Below are positions 25,170-34,763 of a stretch of 64,000 nucleotides of DNA, piece by piece. The notes under the pieces are model-generated. The model was not told where the DNA came from. It was given only the letters and a program-made list of their open reading frames with translations, and did no database searches. Both the position numbers and the translations under genes were made by a program. Source of the stretch: Amphiplicatus metriothermophilus (GTDB lineage Bacteria; Pseudomonadota; Alphaproteobacteria; Caulobacterales; Parvularculaceae); the NCBI RefSeq assembly GCF_900199215.1, contig NZ_FZQA01000003.1, forward strand, positions 1 through 64,000, written 5' to 3'. Each line of letters opens with the position of its first letter. The first letter of the stretch is position 1.

Positions 25170-25877
25170 TCAGGCCGATTGAAAGAAAGCGGCGATCCAC
25201 TGGGCGATCCGCATGCGGTCGGTCTCGCGCTGAAGGCTCGCCAGCGCCTCGTCGGCGAGGGCGGCGGGAATCCGCTCGCGCCGGGCGCGGATGAGATCCG
25301 CGGCGAACGCGTGGTCGAACTCCGGATGCATCTGGAACGAAACGGCCGGCGCGCCCGGATATTCCAGCGCGCCGTTGGGGCAGAAGTCCGAGCCCGCCAG
25401 GCGAACCGCGCCCGGCGGGAGCTGCGTCACCTGGTCCTGATGGGAGACGGCGCAGGCGATGCGCCGCGCGAAAGGCCGCATCCAGTCCCGCGGCGCGAAG
25501 ACGTCGTAGCTATGCGCGCCGACGCCCCAGCCCTTGTCGGACTTCTCAACGCGTCCGCCGAACGCCTGCGCCATCAGCTGATGACCGAAGCAGACGCCGA
25601 CCTGCGGCTTGCCCGCGCGCGCCGCGTCGCGGACGAGCGCTTCGAGCGGCGCGATCCAGGCGTGTGGTTCATAGACGCCGGCGGGCGAGCCGGTGAGAAG
25701 AAGGCCGTCGAAGGCGGCGAGGGGCGGCGGCGGCGCGCCCTCGAATACGGAAAAAACCGGAAACGAAGCGCCGGGCAGGAACGGCGCGAGAAGCCGCTCC
25801 AGCATTTGCGGATAGCCGCCGTGGCGGCGTTTGAGCGCGGGCGGCGGCGCGCCGGTCTCGACGATGGCGATGCGCAT
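25170..25877 (-). CDS. Class I glutamine amidotransferase (GMP synthase-like)
   Basis: A 235-residue stand-alone amidotransferase domain. The nucleophile is Cys96 in GVCFGHQLMA and the partner His184-Pro-Glu186 is in FQMHPEFD, so the triad is complete. A LLTGSPAGVYE oxyanion region precedes it. Such orphan GATase1 proteins are often called GMP synthase-like, or relatives of gamma-glutamyl hydrolases such as PuuD. The ammonia acceptor is unknown. I chose ATG 25877 because the protein begins MRIAIVETG there, and the longer frame adds 20 Arg/Lys-rich residues without similarity. Confidence 0.87.
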   Translation of the reverse strand: MRIAIVETGAPPPALKRRHGGYPQMLERLLAPFLPGASFPVFSVFEGAPPPPLAAFDGLLLTGSPAGVYEPHAWIAPLEALVRDAARAGKPQVGVCFGHQLMAQAFGGRVEKSDKGWGVGAHSYDVFAPRDWMRPFARRIACAVSHQDQVTQLPPGAVRLAGSDFCPNGALEYPGAPAVSFQMHPEFDHAFAADLIRARRERIPAALADEALASLQRETDRMRIAQWIAAFFQSA

Positions 25878-25982
25878 GACGGCGGCTTTCGGGCGAGCGC
25901 GGACGAAGGCGGGCGTTTTGCCGCAGCCGCGCGACATGCGTCAAGGCGAGGCCAGGCCAGGCGCGACGCCTGGCGGGCTCTC

Positions 25983-26279
25983 CTATTCGGCGGGGGGCGT
26001 TTGCGGGCAGGTCTTGTCGATGGTGGCGCGGATGACCGGCGGAAACCGGTCGCGGTTGCGGCGCAGGGAGCGGTCGATATTCGGCCATCTGCGCCGAATG
26101 GCGCGCACCAGCCGTTGCACCGGCGGCATGTAGGGCGCGAGCAGCGCCAGACCGATAGTGAGAAGGATGAGGCCGATGGGAACGGGCGTGGGCGTCAGAA
26201 TGGCGCCGGTGACTACGAAGACGCTTCCAACCAACTGATGCACTATCGGCAGCATGCCGAACGCCGCTCCCAAGAACAT
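25983..26279 (-). CDS. Small membrane protein, PGPGW-like
   Basis: A 98-residue protein with a hydrophobic pair around residues 8-50 (MLPIVHQLVGSVFVVTGAIL, then IGLILLTIGLALLAPYMP) joined by the turn TPTPVPIG, and a basic C-terminal tail. The turn and second helix recall the PGPGW family of small transmembrane proteins. Function unknown. It is a stand-alone minus-strand gene, 204 bp from the divergent ubiD start; that gap shows no gene. Confidence 0.65.
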   Translation of the reverse strand: MFLGAAFGMLPIVHQLVGSVFVVTGAILTPTPVPIGLILLTIGLALLAPYMPPVQRLVRAIRRRWPNIDRSLRRNRDRFPPVIRATIDKTCPQTPPAE

Positions 26280-26483
26280 GCGCGCTTTAAGGCGCTAAAC
26301 GCAATCCGCGCAGCCAAGCCCCCGATCGCGTCAGAAATAGGGCTTGCATGCGCCATCGTAAAGGCGGAGTCGGTAATCCGCGCTTAAAATTCCCTTCACA
26401 AATGATTAAGCCGCATGGCGGCGGGACGCAAGCGAACGCGGGGGGATAATCTCGCGCCGCGCCGCCCGATGAGGGAAAATTCC

Positions 26484-28013
26484 ATGGCTTACAAATCCTT
26501 GCGCGAGTTTCTGGAGAAGCTGGAGGCCGCCGGCGAGCTTGCGCGCGTGACCGAGCCGGTCTCGACCGTCCTTGAGATGACCGAAATTCAGACCCGGCTT
26601 CTGGCCGAGGGCGGCCCGGCCGTGCTGTTCGAGAAGCCGGTGAAGGCCGACGGTTCGATCTCGTCGATCCCGGTGCTGGTCAATCTCTTCGGAACGGTCC
26701 GGCGCGTCGCCATGGGCGTGACCCTGGGCGGGGAGGATCGCGCCGACGCGGCTGCGCTGCGGGCGGCGGGCGAGACGCTCGCCTTTCTGCGCCAGCCCGA
26801 GCCGCCGGGCGGGCTGAAGGAGGCGATGGGGCTTTTGCCCCTCGCCAAGACGGTGCTCGCCATGAAGCCGTCGGCGCGGGACTGGGGCGCGCCCTGTCAG
26901 GAGGTCGTGCTCGAAGGCGCCGCGGTCGATCTCGATCTGCTGCCGATCCAGACCTGTTGGCCGGGCGAGCCGGCGCCGCTCATCACCTGGCCGCTCGTGG
27001 TCACGAAGGGGCCGGGCGCGGGGCGCGAAGACGACTTCAATCTCGGCATCTACCGTATGCAGAAGATCGGCCGAAACCGGACGATCATGCGCTGGCTCGC
27101 CCATCGCGGCGGCGCGCAGCAGCACGCCCGATGGAAGCAGGAAAGACGCGAGCCGCTGCCCGCCGCGGCGGTGATCGGCGCCGATCCCGGGATCATTCTC
27201 GCAGCCGTCACGCCCGTGCCGGACACGTTGTCGGAATATCATTTCGCGGGGCTCCTGCGCGGGCGCAAGGCGGAGCTCGTCGATTGCAGAACCGTGCCGC
27301 TGAAGGTTCCGGCCGAGGCCGAGATCGTGCTCGAAGGCCATGTTTCGCTCGACGAGTACGCCGACGAAGGTCCCTATGGCGACCATACGGGCTACTACAA
27401 CGCCGTCGAGAAGTTTCCGGTGTTCACCGTCTCGGCGATCACCATGCGGAAGAATCCGATCTATCTCTCCACCTTCACGGGCCGCCCGCCGGACGAGCCG
27501 AGCGTGCTCGGCGAAGCGCTGAACGAGGTGTTCATTCCGCTCCTGCGCCAGCAGTTTCCCGAGATCGTCGATTTCTGGCTGCCGCCCGAGGGGTGCAGCT
27601 ACCGCATCGCCGTCATCTCGATGAAGAAGGCTTATCCGGGCCACGCAAAGCGGGTGATGATGGGCGCGTGGTCCTATTTGCGCCAGTTCATGTACGCCAA
27701 GTGGATCATCGTCGTGGACGACGACATCGACGCGCGCGACTGGAGGGACGTGATGTGGGCGATCGCGACGCGGATGGATCCGGCGCGCGACATCACGGTG
27801 ATCGAGAACACGCCGATCGACTATCTCGATTTCGCCTCGCCGGAGTCCGGGCTCGGCTCGAAGATCGGCCTCGACGCCACCAACAAATGGCCGCCCGAGA
27901 CGAAGCGGGAATGGGGCGAGAAAATCCGGATGAGCGAGGAGGTGATCCGCCGCGTCGACGCGCTGTGGCCCGCGCTCGGCCTGCCCGGCTCCGGCCGGTC
28001 GATCTGGAAATGA
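26484..28013 (+). CDS. ubiD: UbiD family decarboxylase
   Basis: A 509-residue prenylated-FMN-dependent decarboxylase. The length and the motifs [28 protein letters not shown] and [15 protein letters not shown] fit the UbiD family; the last contains the catalytic Glu-Asp region. In ubiquinone synthesis it removes the carboxyl group of 3-polyprenyl-4-hydroxybenzoate. UbiX, which makes its cofactor, is not in this window, but UbiG of the same pathway is at 52.7 kb. I chose ATG 26484 with GAGGG upstream. Since UbiD relatives use other aromatic acids, the exact substrate is inferred. Confidence 0.92.
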   Translation: MAYKSLREFLEKLEAAGELARVTEPVSTVLEMTEIQTRLLAEGGPAVLFEKPVKADGSISSIPVLVNLFGTVRRVAMGVTLGGEDRADAAALRAAGETLAFLRQPEPPGGLKEAMGLLPLAKTVLAMKPSARDWGAPCQEVVLEGAAVDLDLLPIQTCWPGEPAPLITWPLVVTKGPGAGREDDFNLGIYRMQKIGRNRTIMRWLAHRGGAQQHARWKQERREPLPAAAVIGADPGIILAAVTPVPDTLSEYHFAGLLRGRKAELVDCRTVPLKVPAEAEIVLEGHVSLDEYADEGPYGDHTGYYNAVEKFPVFTVSAITMRKNPIYLSTFTGRPPDEPSVLGEALNEVFIPLLRQQFPEIVDFWLPPEGCSYRIAVISMKKAYPGHAKRVMMGAWSYLRQFMYAKWIIVVDDDIDARDWRDVMWAIATRMDPARDITVIENTPIDYLDFASPESGLGSKIGLDATNKWPPETKREWGEKIRMSEEVIRRVDALWPALGLPGSGRSIWK

Positions 28014-28022
28014 CGCCGCGGC

Positions 28023-28601
28023 TCAGGCCGTCAAACGCTCCGGCGCGTCCTCGCCTTTCGCGAAGCGGATGGCGAAGCCGGCGGCGGTGTGGCGACAGAC
28101 CCGCCCCTGCAGGGCCCCGATCTTCACCTCTTCGCCGAGCGCGGGGCGGATGTCCGATTTGATCCCCGCGCCCTCCGCCGAAAGGTCGAGGACCTCGCAG
28201 GCGAAGGTCTCGCTCGTCGCCGTCAGAAAGGCGGTCGCCGGCAGATTGAGCTTCACCCGGTCGCCGGCGCGCCGCTCGAGCAGGCGCAGATAGGGCGCGC
28301 CGGTCTTGGCCGCCAGAATGCGCTTGGCCAGATGGGCGCGCTGGATGTCGCTCAAGGTCAGCGCCATCGCGAAGCCGCCTTCGAAGACCCGCACCACCTT
28401 GCCGGCGAGCCGCCCGAGCCCATCGGGATAGGCGAGGGCTTCCTCGCCGACCGCGGCCGTTTTGTCGGTCGCGATCGCAAGGCCGCCCTCGGAAATGTTG
28501 ACGAGCCGGCCCGTCGCTTCAGGCCCGTCGGCGATCGTGAAGCGCACGGCGCAGTCGATAACCGTCCGTTCGTGCTTGCGCCGTTCCTTTCCGTGTTTCA
28601 T
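28023..28601 (-). CDS. Protein with two PilZ domains
   Basis: A 192-residue protein that looks like two PilZ domains in a row. Each half has the two c-di-GMP contact motifs: RRKHER with NISEGG in the first (residues about 7-42), and RRAGDR with DLSAEG in the second (about 110-150). Both RxxxR and D/NxSxxG are intact, so both copies could bind c-di-GMP. There is no output domain. It is convergent with ubiD (9 bp apart) and shares its strand with the LuxR-type regulator upstream. Role in motility, envelope or cell-cycle control is inference. Confidence 0.87.
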   Translation of the reverse strand: MKHGKERRKHERTVIDCAVRFTIADGPEATGRLVNISEGGLAIATDKTAAVGEEALAYPDGLGRLAGKVVRVFEGGFAMALTLSDIQRAHLAKRILAAKTGAPYLRLLERRAGDRVKLNLPATAFLTATSETFACEVLDLSAEGAGIKSDIRPALGEEVKIGALQGRVCRHTAAGFAIRFAKGEDAPERLTA

Positions 28602-28656
28602 GTCAGACTCCGCGCTGGCCGGTCCCTTGGACGGCGAAATAATTGCTCCGTATACG

Positions 28657-29604
28657 TCATGCTCCGGCGAGCAGGGCGAGGCGGACGAGGTCCGCCGGCC
28701 GCGCCGCGCCGGTCTTGTCGAAGGCGGTTCTCATATGCGCGCGCGCCGCCGCGACCGACAGGCCCGCCGCGCCGGCGGCCTGGCCGATATCCATGCCGAG
28801 CGCGAGGCCATGCACGACGCGCGCTTCCGGCTCGCCGATATTGAGCGCCGCGCCGATGCTCGCCGGCGACGGCCCGCCCTTGCGCTCGGGATCGGCGATC
28901 AGGAGCTTCAGTCCCTCGCCGGCGCCCGCCGCGCAAAGCGAAACGGGCGCGCGTCCGGGCCCGCGCGAGAGCCTGAAGGCGCGCGGCGCGCCGCGTCCCC
29001 TGCTGACGACGGCCAGGCGCAGAAAGGCGCGAAAGGCCGGCGCCTGGGCCGGGTCGGCCGCGATCAGCGTCTCGTCCGTATCCAGCGCGAAAGTCGCGCC
29101 GTCCTGCATGAGATCGGCCGCTTCGTCGTTGGCGTAGATCACGCGCAGGGCCGAATCGAGCAGCATCACCGGCGTGCGGGTGTGTCCGCTCGCAGCAAGA
29201 TCGCCGCCCGCCGCGCGCTGCAGATCGCGCAAGGCGAGGGCGGCGAGGGCTTCCGCGAGCGCGCCGCGCAGATCGTCCGCGTCCGCCGGCTGCGGCGTCA
29301 GACGGAAGACGGCGCCGCCGACCGCCGCAAGCAAGGCGTCGAGCTCGACCGGACCGGACAAAACAAGACACAGCGTCTGCGGCGAAGCGGCGTGAATCTC
29401 GGCGACGAGGGCGAGCGCCTCGGCGGTCTCTCCGCCGAGAATCGCGACGTCCGCCGGCGCGGTCCGCTGCGCGGCGGCGAGGGCGCCGGGCGCGTCGAAA
29501 TAGCGGGCGGCGACGGCTTCGTTTTCATCGATGACTCGATGCAGCTTTTCGAGCGTGCACGGATCATCCTCGAAACAATAAACCCGGCGAGGGTTTCCAG
29601 ACAT
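28657..29604 (-). CDS. LuxR-type regulator with degenerate receiver and PAS-like middle
   Basis: A 315-residue predicted transcription factor. Residues 5-125 look like a response-regulator receiver, with acidic E12-D13-D14 near the start. The phosphoacceptor position reads ADVAILGG, with Gly57 where Asp is expected, and the conserved Lys is replaced in RLTPQP. It is therefore probably a pseudo-receiver. Residues about 145-235 (VMLLDSALRVIYANDEAADLM) resemble a PAS domain. Residues 250-315 form a LuxR helix-turn-helix (LNIGEPEARVVHGLALG with SVAAARAHMRTAFDKTGA). It is a single gene beside tRNA-Val; targets unknown. Confidence 0.8.
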   Translation of the reverse strand: MSGNPRRVYCFEDDPCTLEKLHRVIDENEAVAARYFDAPGALAAAQRTAPADVAILGGETAEALALVAEIHAASPQTLCLVLSGPVELDALLAAVGGAVFRLTPQPADADDLRGALAEALAALALRDLQRAAGGDLAASGHTRTPVMLLDSALRVIYANDEAADLMQDGATFALDTDETLIAADPAQAPAFRAFLRLAVVSRGRGAPRAFRLSRGPGRAPVSLCAAGAGEGLKLLIADPERKGGPSPASIGAALNIGEPEARVVHGLALGMDIGQAAGAAGLSVAAARAHMRTAFDKTGAARPADLVRLALLAGA

Positions 29605-29760
29605 CGACCGCTCCGCTTCCGCGATTGCGGCGAGCCTAGGGGCGGGCCGTTTAATTAAGCGCTAATTTGAATGAACCAATCTTAAAGCCGGCGCCCGGCG
29701 CGCGCATCAAAGCGTCTCGCCAAGGAGGCCGCGCGCCATTATGCGCCATTAGGCGAAAAA

Positions 29761-29835
29761 TGGTGGGCGCGGCTGGGTTCGAACCAGCGACCCCTACGGT
29801 GTGAACGTAGTGCTCTCCCGCTGAGCTACGCGCCC
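29761..29835 (-). tRNA. tRNA-Val (anticodon CAC)
   Basis: 75 nt on the minus strand with a full cloverleaf: acceptor GGGCGCG/CGCGCCC, D arm GCTC..GAGC, anticodon stem CTACG/CGTAG with loop TTCACAC (anticodon CAC, reads GUG valine), T arm GCTGG/CCAGC with loop TTCGAAC. The 3' CCA is encoded. A run of five T on the transcribed strand follows directly, and a short CGCC/GGCG hairpin lies beyond it. Confidence 0.97.
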
Positions 29836-29885
29836 TTGATCGTTCAAGGTCTCCGGCGGGCGCGGCGCCGCGCCGGAAGCAGGCA

Positions 29886-29913
29886 GTCATAAAGGCGCGG
29901 CGGCCGGCGTCAA
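29886..29913 (-). promoter_or_regulatory. Candidate promoter for tRNA-Val
   Basis: On the minus strand, TTGACG (29913-29908) and TATGAC (29891-29886) are separated by 16 bp, about 50 bp upstream of the tRNA 5' end. The -35 box overlaps the stop codon of the kinase gene 29910-31112. Five of six and four of six matches to consensus. Confidence 0.5.
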
Positions 29914-31112
29914 GCCGGGCCGCCGGACAAACGCGCTTTCGCCAATCGAGCCTGGCCGGCGCCGCCGGCGCGGCGCACGCGCGCGGCCGGCAGCGCGATG
30001 AGCGCGGTCGTCCCGCCCTTCGGCGGGGACTCGATGCGCAAGCGTCCGCCATGGGCGGCGGCGACCGCCCGGGCGAGCGGCAGGCCGAGGCCGAGTCCTT
30101 CCTCGGCGCGGCGCGGGCTGAGGTCGGCCGGCGCGAGCGGCTTGGCGAGCGCGGCGAGCCGCTCGGGCGCGACGCCGGGCCCTTCGTCCTTCACCACGAA
30201 GACGAGGCCGCCCTGGCGGGGCGAAGCGGCGCCGACCACCACGCGCGCGCCGCGGGGGGAGAACTTGATCGCATTGTCGACAAGCTTGGCGAGGGCCCGC
30301 GCCAGCAGCGCGCGATCGGCGAAGAGCGTCAGGTCCGGCGCTTCGAGCGCGACCGACAGGCGCGCCTGGGCGAGCGAGGCCTGGCCGGCGACTTCGGCGC
30401 AGGCCGTCTCGACGATCTCGCGCGCCGTGCAGTCCGCTTCCGCGATCGCGATCGGGCCCGAGCGCGCGTCCGAAACCAGAAGAATGTCGGACACGGCGTC
30501 GAGCAGGCGCTTGCCGCTGTCGATGATGTACTCCGCATATTCACGATGCAGATGATCGCGCTCGGCGTCGAACTGCTCGCGCAGGATCTGGCCGAAGCCG
30601 ATGATGGCGTTGAGCGGCGTTCTGAGCTCGTGGCTCATCACCGAGAGCAGGCTGTCCTTGAAGCGCGCGCCGGCCTCGGCCTGATCGCGCGCCTCGCGCA
30701 GCGCGCGCTGGTCGCGGCTCGCCTTCAGCACGAACATGACCGACTGGTTGAACAGCGTCCAGTTGATGGGCTTGGCGAGAAAGGAGGTGGCTCCCGCCGC
30801 GAAGGCCGCCTCGACGGCGCTCGCATGGTCGCTGCCGGTGACCACGATGACCGGGATCTCGGCCAGATGCGGCGCGGCCCGGATGCGGCGGGTAAGCTCG
30901 AACCCGTCCATCGCCGGCATGTCGAGATCGGAGATGACGAGCTCCGCGCCGTTCCCTTCAACAAGCGCGAGCGCGGTCTCGCCGTCCTCGGCCGTCATGA
31001 CGTCGTGGCCGGCCTCGACGAGCCGCGCCGCAGCGAGCTCCAGCATGATCGGATCGTCGTCGGCGAACAGGATGCGCGCCGGCGCGATAGCGGTCTGACT
31101 GCTCCCGGTCAC
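29910..31112 (-). CDS. Receiver-histidine kinase hybrid
   Basis: A 400-residue cytoplasmic protein. The receiver at 12-128 has its acidic pocket (FADDD), phosphoacceptor Asp62 in SDLDMP, Thr92 in VVTG and Lys114 in AKP, so it should be active. A coiled linker leads to HisKA with His161 in SVMSHELRTP, and the HATPase domain (VDNAIKFSPRG as N box, DEGPGV, then GLGLGL) completes the kinase. It has no membrane segment, so it should take phosphate from, or respond to, another kinase. It is divergent from the hybrid kinase at 31252 (139 bp apart). It starts at GTG. Confidence 0.92.
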   Translation of the reverse strand: MTGSSQTAIAPARILFADDDPIMLELAAARLVEAGHDVMTAEDGETALALVEGNGAELVISDLDMPAMDGFELTRRIRAAPHLAEIPVIVVTGSDHASAVEAAFAAGATSFLAKPINWTLFNQSVMFVLKASRDQRALREARDQAEAGARFKDSLLSVMSHELRTPLNAIIGFGQILREQFDAERDHLHREYAEYIIDSGKRLLDAVSDILLVSDARSGPIAIAEADCTAREIVETACAEVAGQASLAQARLSVALEAPDLTLFADRALLARALAKLVDNAIKFSPRGARVVVGAASPRQGGLVFVVKDEGPGVAPERLAALAKPLAPADLSPRRAEEGLGLGLPLARAVAAAHGGRLRIESPPKGGTTALIALPAARVRRAGGAGQARLAKARLSGGPA

Positions 31113-31251
31113 GGCGGCCAGAGTCTCCCAAGGGCCTGCGCCGACCGTTTCAAAATATTCTTAAGGACTGCTTTCCATGCGGCCGAGGCAAGCAATTCGC
31201 AATTAATTAACGGCATGGTCGAAAGGAATTTTTACAAGGGGCGCCATCGGT

Positions 31252-34017
31252 TTGCGCGTAAAACGGCACAATCCGACCCTGCGCGGCCGGCTGGCGACGC
31301 TTGTCGTCGCCGCCGTCTTCGGCGCCGTCGCCATATTCACGGCGTTCACGGTATGGCGCGAAATCGCGCGCTACGGCGCGGACAGGACGGCGGAGCTGGC
31401 GACGACGGCGAGCATGCTGGCCGCGCTCGCGGCCGAGCCGCTCGCGGCCGGCGACCGACAGACGGCGAGCGCCGCGATAAAGGGCGCGCTGGACAATCCG
31501 ACGATCGATTTCGTCCGCGTGGAGACGGCGCAAGGCGAGGTCTTCGCCGAATTCGGCCTCGCGCCGCCGGACGGCGCGCTCGTTCGCGGGCCCGATCTGC
31601 GGCCGGCTTTCGCCAGGGCGCTGGCGATGCTGCGCGAAGGGTCGACCGTGGTCGCCGCGCCGGTGCGCCGCGACGGCGAGACGATCGGGCGGGTGTGGGT
31701 TTACGCCGATGCGTCGGCGCTCGCCCGGCGCATCGGCGCGCTGCTGTGGGACGCCCTCGCGGCCGCCGTCTATGCGGCGAGCATCGGCCTGCTGATCGCG
31801 TTGCGCCTGCAACGGGCGGCGATGCGTCCGATCGTGTCGCTCGCGCGCGTCATGGGCGCGATCCGCGAGACCGGCGATTTCAGCCGGCGCGCGGTCCGGC
31901 GGACCGATGACGAAATCGGGGCGCTCGTCGATTCCTTCAACGCCATGCTGGACGAGATCGAGGCCCGCGACGCGCAGCTCCTCGCCCATCAGCGCAATCT
32001 GAAGAAGATGGTGCGAAGACGCACCCGCCAGCTCGAACGCGCGAAGGAGGCGGCCGAAGCGGCCAATATGGCGAAGTCGGAGTTCCTGGCCGCCATGAGC
32101 CATGAAATCCGCACCCCGATGAACGGCATGCTGGTCATGGCGGAGCTGTTGAGCCGGGCGGATCTCGCGCCGCGCCAGAAGCGCTACGCCGACGTGATCG
32201 TCAAGTCCGGCCGCAGCCTGCTTGCGATCATCAACGACATTCTCGACCTGTCGAAGATCGAAGCCGGCCGGCTCGAGCTCGAACGCATTTCGGTCAGGCC
32301 GGTCGACGTCATCAACGACGTGGTCGGCCTGTTCTGGGAGCGCGCCTCGGCCAAGGGCGTCGATCTGGCCGCCTATGTCGGCCCCGACGTGCCGGAAACC
32401 GTGCGCGGCGATCCGGTGCGCCTCAACCAGATCCTGTCGAATCTCATCAACAACGCGCTGAAGTTCACCGAAAAGGGCGCCGTCGTCGTCTCGGCCAGGC
32501 GCGTGCCCGCGCCGGACGGCGCATGCCGGATCGAATTCTCCGTATCCGACACCGGCGTCGGCATCTCGAATGATAAGCTCGCCGATATTTTCGAGGCGTT
32601 CTCGCAGGCCGACCAGACGACGACGCGCAAGTTCGGCGGCACGGGTCTGGGGCTCGCCATCTGCCGCCGGCTCGTCGAGGCGATGGACGGAGAGATCGGC
32701 GTGTCCAGCGTGGAAGGCAAAGGCTCGCGTTTTCATTTCGTCATCCCGACCGAAGCGGTCGACGCGCCGCGACCGATGCGCGAAGCGCCGCGCGACATGC
32801 GCGCCGTGATCGCCGTTTCGGGGCCGGCGACTGCGCGCACCCTCGCGCGCTATCTCGAGGAAGCGGGAATCGCCGCGCAGATCCTCGACGAAGAGACGTC
32901 CATCGCCGCGCATATGGCGTATGCGGATGTCATCTTCGCCTCGCCCCGTTTTCTCGACGCTCTTCATGAGAGCGCGCCAGGCGGCCCGGAGCAGTGGGTG
33001 CCCGCGCGGGTATGCGTCAGCGAGCTGGGCGAAGCGGACGCCGACAGGCTGCTCGAGTCGGGGGTGGCGGAGGATCTGCTCATCAAGCCGCTGTCGCGCC
33101 ATGAGGTGACGGATCAGATCGAGCGCGTCCTCGACGGTCGTCTGCGCGGACGCGAGGCCGCGCGCCGCGCCGCGCCGGCGCGGGTCGATCTGCCCTCTTT
33201 CGACGGCGCGCAGGTTCTCGTGGCCGACGACAGCGCGGTCAACCGCGAAGTGGTGCGCGAGGCGCTGGCGCGGCTCGGCGTCGAGGCGACGCTCGTCGAA
33301 GACGGCCGCGCGGCGGTCGAGGCCGCGGCGGCGGCGGATTTCGACCTTATCCTGATGGACTGCTCGATGCCCGGCATGGACGGCTTCGAGGCGACCCGCG
33401 CCATCCGCCGGCGCGAAGCCGAAGCGGGCGCCGCGCCGGTCCCGATCATCGCGCTCACCGCGCATGTGGCCGGCGCGGAGCGCGAATGGCGGCCGGCCGG
33501 CATGAACGACTATATCGCCAAACCGTTCAACATCGAGCGGCTGGCCGCCGCGCTGGGCGCCTTTTTGCGGCCGGCCGACACGGACGGCGTCGTTCTGCAA
33601 ACGGATGAAGAGCTCGAAGGCGCGCCGCCGGCGGGCGGCGCGGACGAGGCCGAGGCGTTCGACCCCGTCGCGCTCGAAGAGCTCGCGCGGATGCAGGCCG
33701 CCTCCGGCGATCTCGTCGCGCGCGCCGTCGCCTTGTTCGAAACCCACGCGCCGCCGGCCTTCGCGCGGCTCGCCCGCGCAGTCAGGAGTGCCGACCGCGC
33801 GGAGATCAAGAAGGCCGCGCATGCGCTCAAGTCCATGTGTCTCAATGTCGGCGCGCAGAAGCTCGCGACGCTCTGCCGCGAGATCGAGGCCGCCGCTCAT
33901 GAGGGCGGCGACGGGGAGACTTTCGCCGCCCTTCTCGCCGCGGCGCGCAAGGCTTTCTCGGAGGCGCGCCGCGCCGCGCCGCGGGTCAAGGCGCGCTATT
34001 CGAAACACGCGGCGTGA
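31252..34017 (+). CDS. Membrane hybrid histidine kinase with REC and HPt domains
   Basis: A 921-residue BarA-like kinase. Membrane helices at about 13-34 and 164-186 bracket a periplasmic sensor domain. HAMP (about 187-240) and a coiled coil follow. HisKA has His284 in [13 protein letters not shown]. The HATPase domain shows [17 protein letters not shown] and GTGLGLAI. Residues about 515-625 look like a degenerate receiver without a clear phosphoacceptor. A full receiver has Asp703 in [10 protein letters not shown], and the C-terminal HPt domain has His857 in AAHALKSM. It starts at TTG 31252 after AAGGGG. Its response regulator is not in the window; the divergent 29910-31112 gene is the obvious partner. 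Confidence 0.92.
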   Translation: MRVKRHNPTLRGRLATLVVAAVFGAVAIFTAFTVWREIARYGADRTAELATTASMLAALAAEPLAAGDRQTASAAIKGALDNPTIDFVRVETAQGEVFAEFGLAPPDGALVRGPDLRPAFARALAMLREGSTVVAAPVRRDGETIGRVWVYADASALARRIGALLWDALAAAVYAASIGLLIALRLQRAAMRPIVSLARVMGAIRETGDFSRRAVRRTDDEIGALVDSFNAMLDEIEARDAQLLAHQRNLKKMVRRRTRQLERAKEAAEAANMAKSEFLAAMSHEIRTPMNGMLVMAELLSRADLAPRQKRYADVIVKSGRSLLAIINDILDLSKIEAGRLELERISVRPVDVINDVVGLFWERASAKGVDLAAYVGPDVPETVRGDPVRLNQILSNLINNALKFTEKGAVVVSARRVPAPDGACRIEFSVSDTGVGISNDKLADIFEAFSQADQTTTRKFGGTGLGLAICRRLVEAMDGEIGVSSVEGKGSRFHFVIPTEAVDAPRPMREAPRDMRAVIAVSGPATARTLARYLEEAGIAAQILDEETSIAAHMAYADVIFASPRFLDALHESAPGGPEQWVPARVCVSELGEADADRLLESGVAEDLLIKPLSRHEVTDQIERVLDGRLRGREAARRAAPARVDLPSFDGAQVLVADDSAVNREVVREALARLGVEATLVEDGRAAVEAAAAADFDLILMDCSMPGMDGFEATRAIRRREAEAGAAPVPIIALTAHVAGAEREWRPAGMNDYIAKPFNIERLAAALGAFLRPADTDGVVLQTDEELEGAPPAGGADEAEAFDPVALEELARMQAASGDLVARAVALFETHAPPAFARLARAVRSADRAEIKKAAHALKSMCLNVGAQKLATLCREIEAAAHEGGDGETFAALLAAARKAFSEARRAAPRVKARYSKHAA

Positions 34018-34048
34018 TCAGGAAAACGATCTTTATCAGGATTATCGC

Positions 34049-34708
34049 CTAATGGATGCGGATGGAAACCCGCGCGCAGCCGATGATCTTTGGATCATGG
34101 TCGAGCATGATGGTTTTGTGCGCGGGGTCGCTCGATTGCGGCTCCAGGCGCGGCGGGCTCTCCCGCCAGCGGCGCAGGATCGGAAAATTGAACGGCGCGG
34201 CCAGGCAAAAAGCGCCGTCCGTAGGCCGACGATCCATGTAGTCGATGACGACGAGCGTGTCCTTGGGGAAGGCGAGATCGACCGCCTCGTCGGAGATGAA
34301 CAGCGCGAAAGCCTTGTGAATGGCGGTGGTGACGGGGATGTAGTCTTCGGCCATCGAATGCGGGTCGGGGCTCGTGTCGTCGATGAAGCGCGCTGCGTCG
34401 CGGAAGCTGATGACCGGCGTGTGATGGATCGGCCGGCGCAAATAGGCCGCAGCCGGGTGCGTGTCGCGTTCATGGGTTGAGCGCGCGCCGCCGGCGAGCC
34501 AGTCGAGCGGCACGGCGAGCGCTTCGGCCAGGCGCGCCAGCATCAGCCGCCGCGGGTCGTGCACGCCGCTCTCCCAGTTGGCGACCGCCGGCTGCGTCAC
34601 GCCGATGCGCTCGGCGAGGGCGGCCTGGTTGAGGCCCGAGGCCTTGCGCGCGAGCCGGATGCGCTCGCCGATGGTGGCGGGGGAGTCGAACGTCAGGAAA
34701 TCACGCAT
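34049..34708 (-). CDS. XRE-type regulator with LexA/S24-like C-terminal domain
   Basis: A 219-residue repressor-like protein. The helix-turn-helix of the Cro/C1 type spans about 12-70 (IRLARKASGLNQAALAERIG, then VTQPAVANWESG). The C-terminal half (about 120-215) follows the S24 fold. Where peptidases have GDSM it reads ISDEAV, with Glu141 at the serine position, so it should not self-cleave. The region IDYMDRRPTDG matches the Lys-side motif only loosely. A strong promoter overlapped by a palindrome lies upstream, suggesting autoregulation. It may respond to a ligand or partner rather than to RecA. Confidence 0.82.
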   Translation of the reverse strand: MRDFLTFDSPATIGERIRLARKASGLNQAALAERIGVTQPAVANWESGVHDPRRLMLARLAEALAVPLDWLAGGARSTHERDTHPAAAYLRRPIHHTPVISFRDAARFIDDTSPDPHSMAEDYIPVTTAIHKAFALFISDEAVDLAFPKDTLVVIDYMDRRPTDGAFCLAAPFNFPILRRWRESPPRLEPQSSDPAHKTIMLDHDPKIIGCARVSIRIH

Positions 34709-34725
34709 GGCGCAGCTCCACTCTC

Positions 34726-34740
34726 ATAAGTAAAACTTAT
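34726..34740. promoter_or_regulatory. Palindromic operator candidate
   Basis: ATAAGT and ACTTAT are separated by three A, 18 bp before the regulator's ATG, and overlap its -10 box. A related AATATAAG(C/T)T sequence on the minus strand recurs at about 34863-34872, in front of the small gene at 34910. This is a plausible binding site for the regulator itself. Confidence 0.5.
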
Positions 34741-34763
34741 ATTACTGGAGACGATTCTGTCAA
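34736..34763 (-). promoter_or_regulatory. Promoter of the XRE/S24-like regulator
   Basis: Minus strand: consensus TTGACA (34763-34758), 16-bp spacer, TATAAG (34741-34736), about 28 bp from the ATG. It lies in a locally AT-rich stretch (34709-34909) unlike the GC-rich surroundings. Confidence 0.7.

Noticed and set aside
29737-29835. tRNA-Val as an integration site of a genomic island
   Set aside because: The short GCGCCATTA duplication beside it is not a copy of the tRNA 3' end, and no integrase or island-like genes follow.
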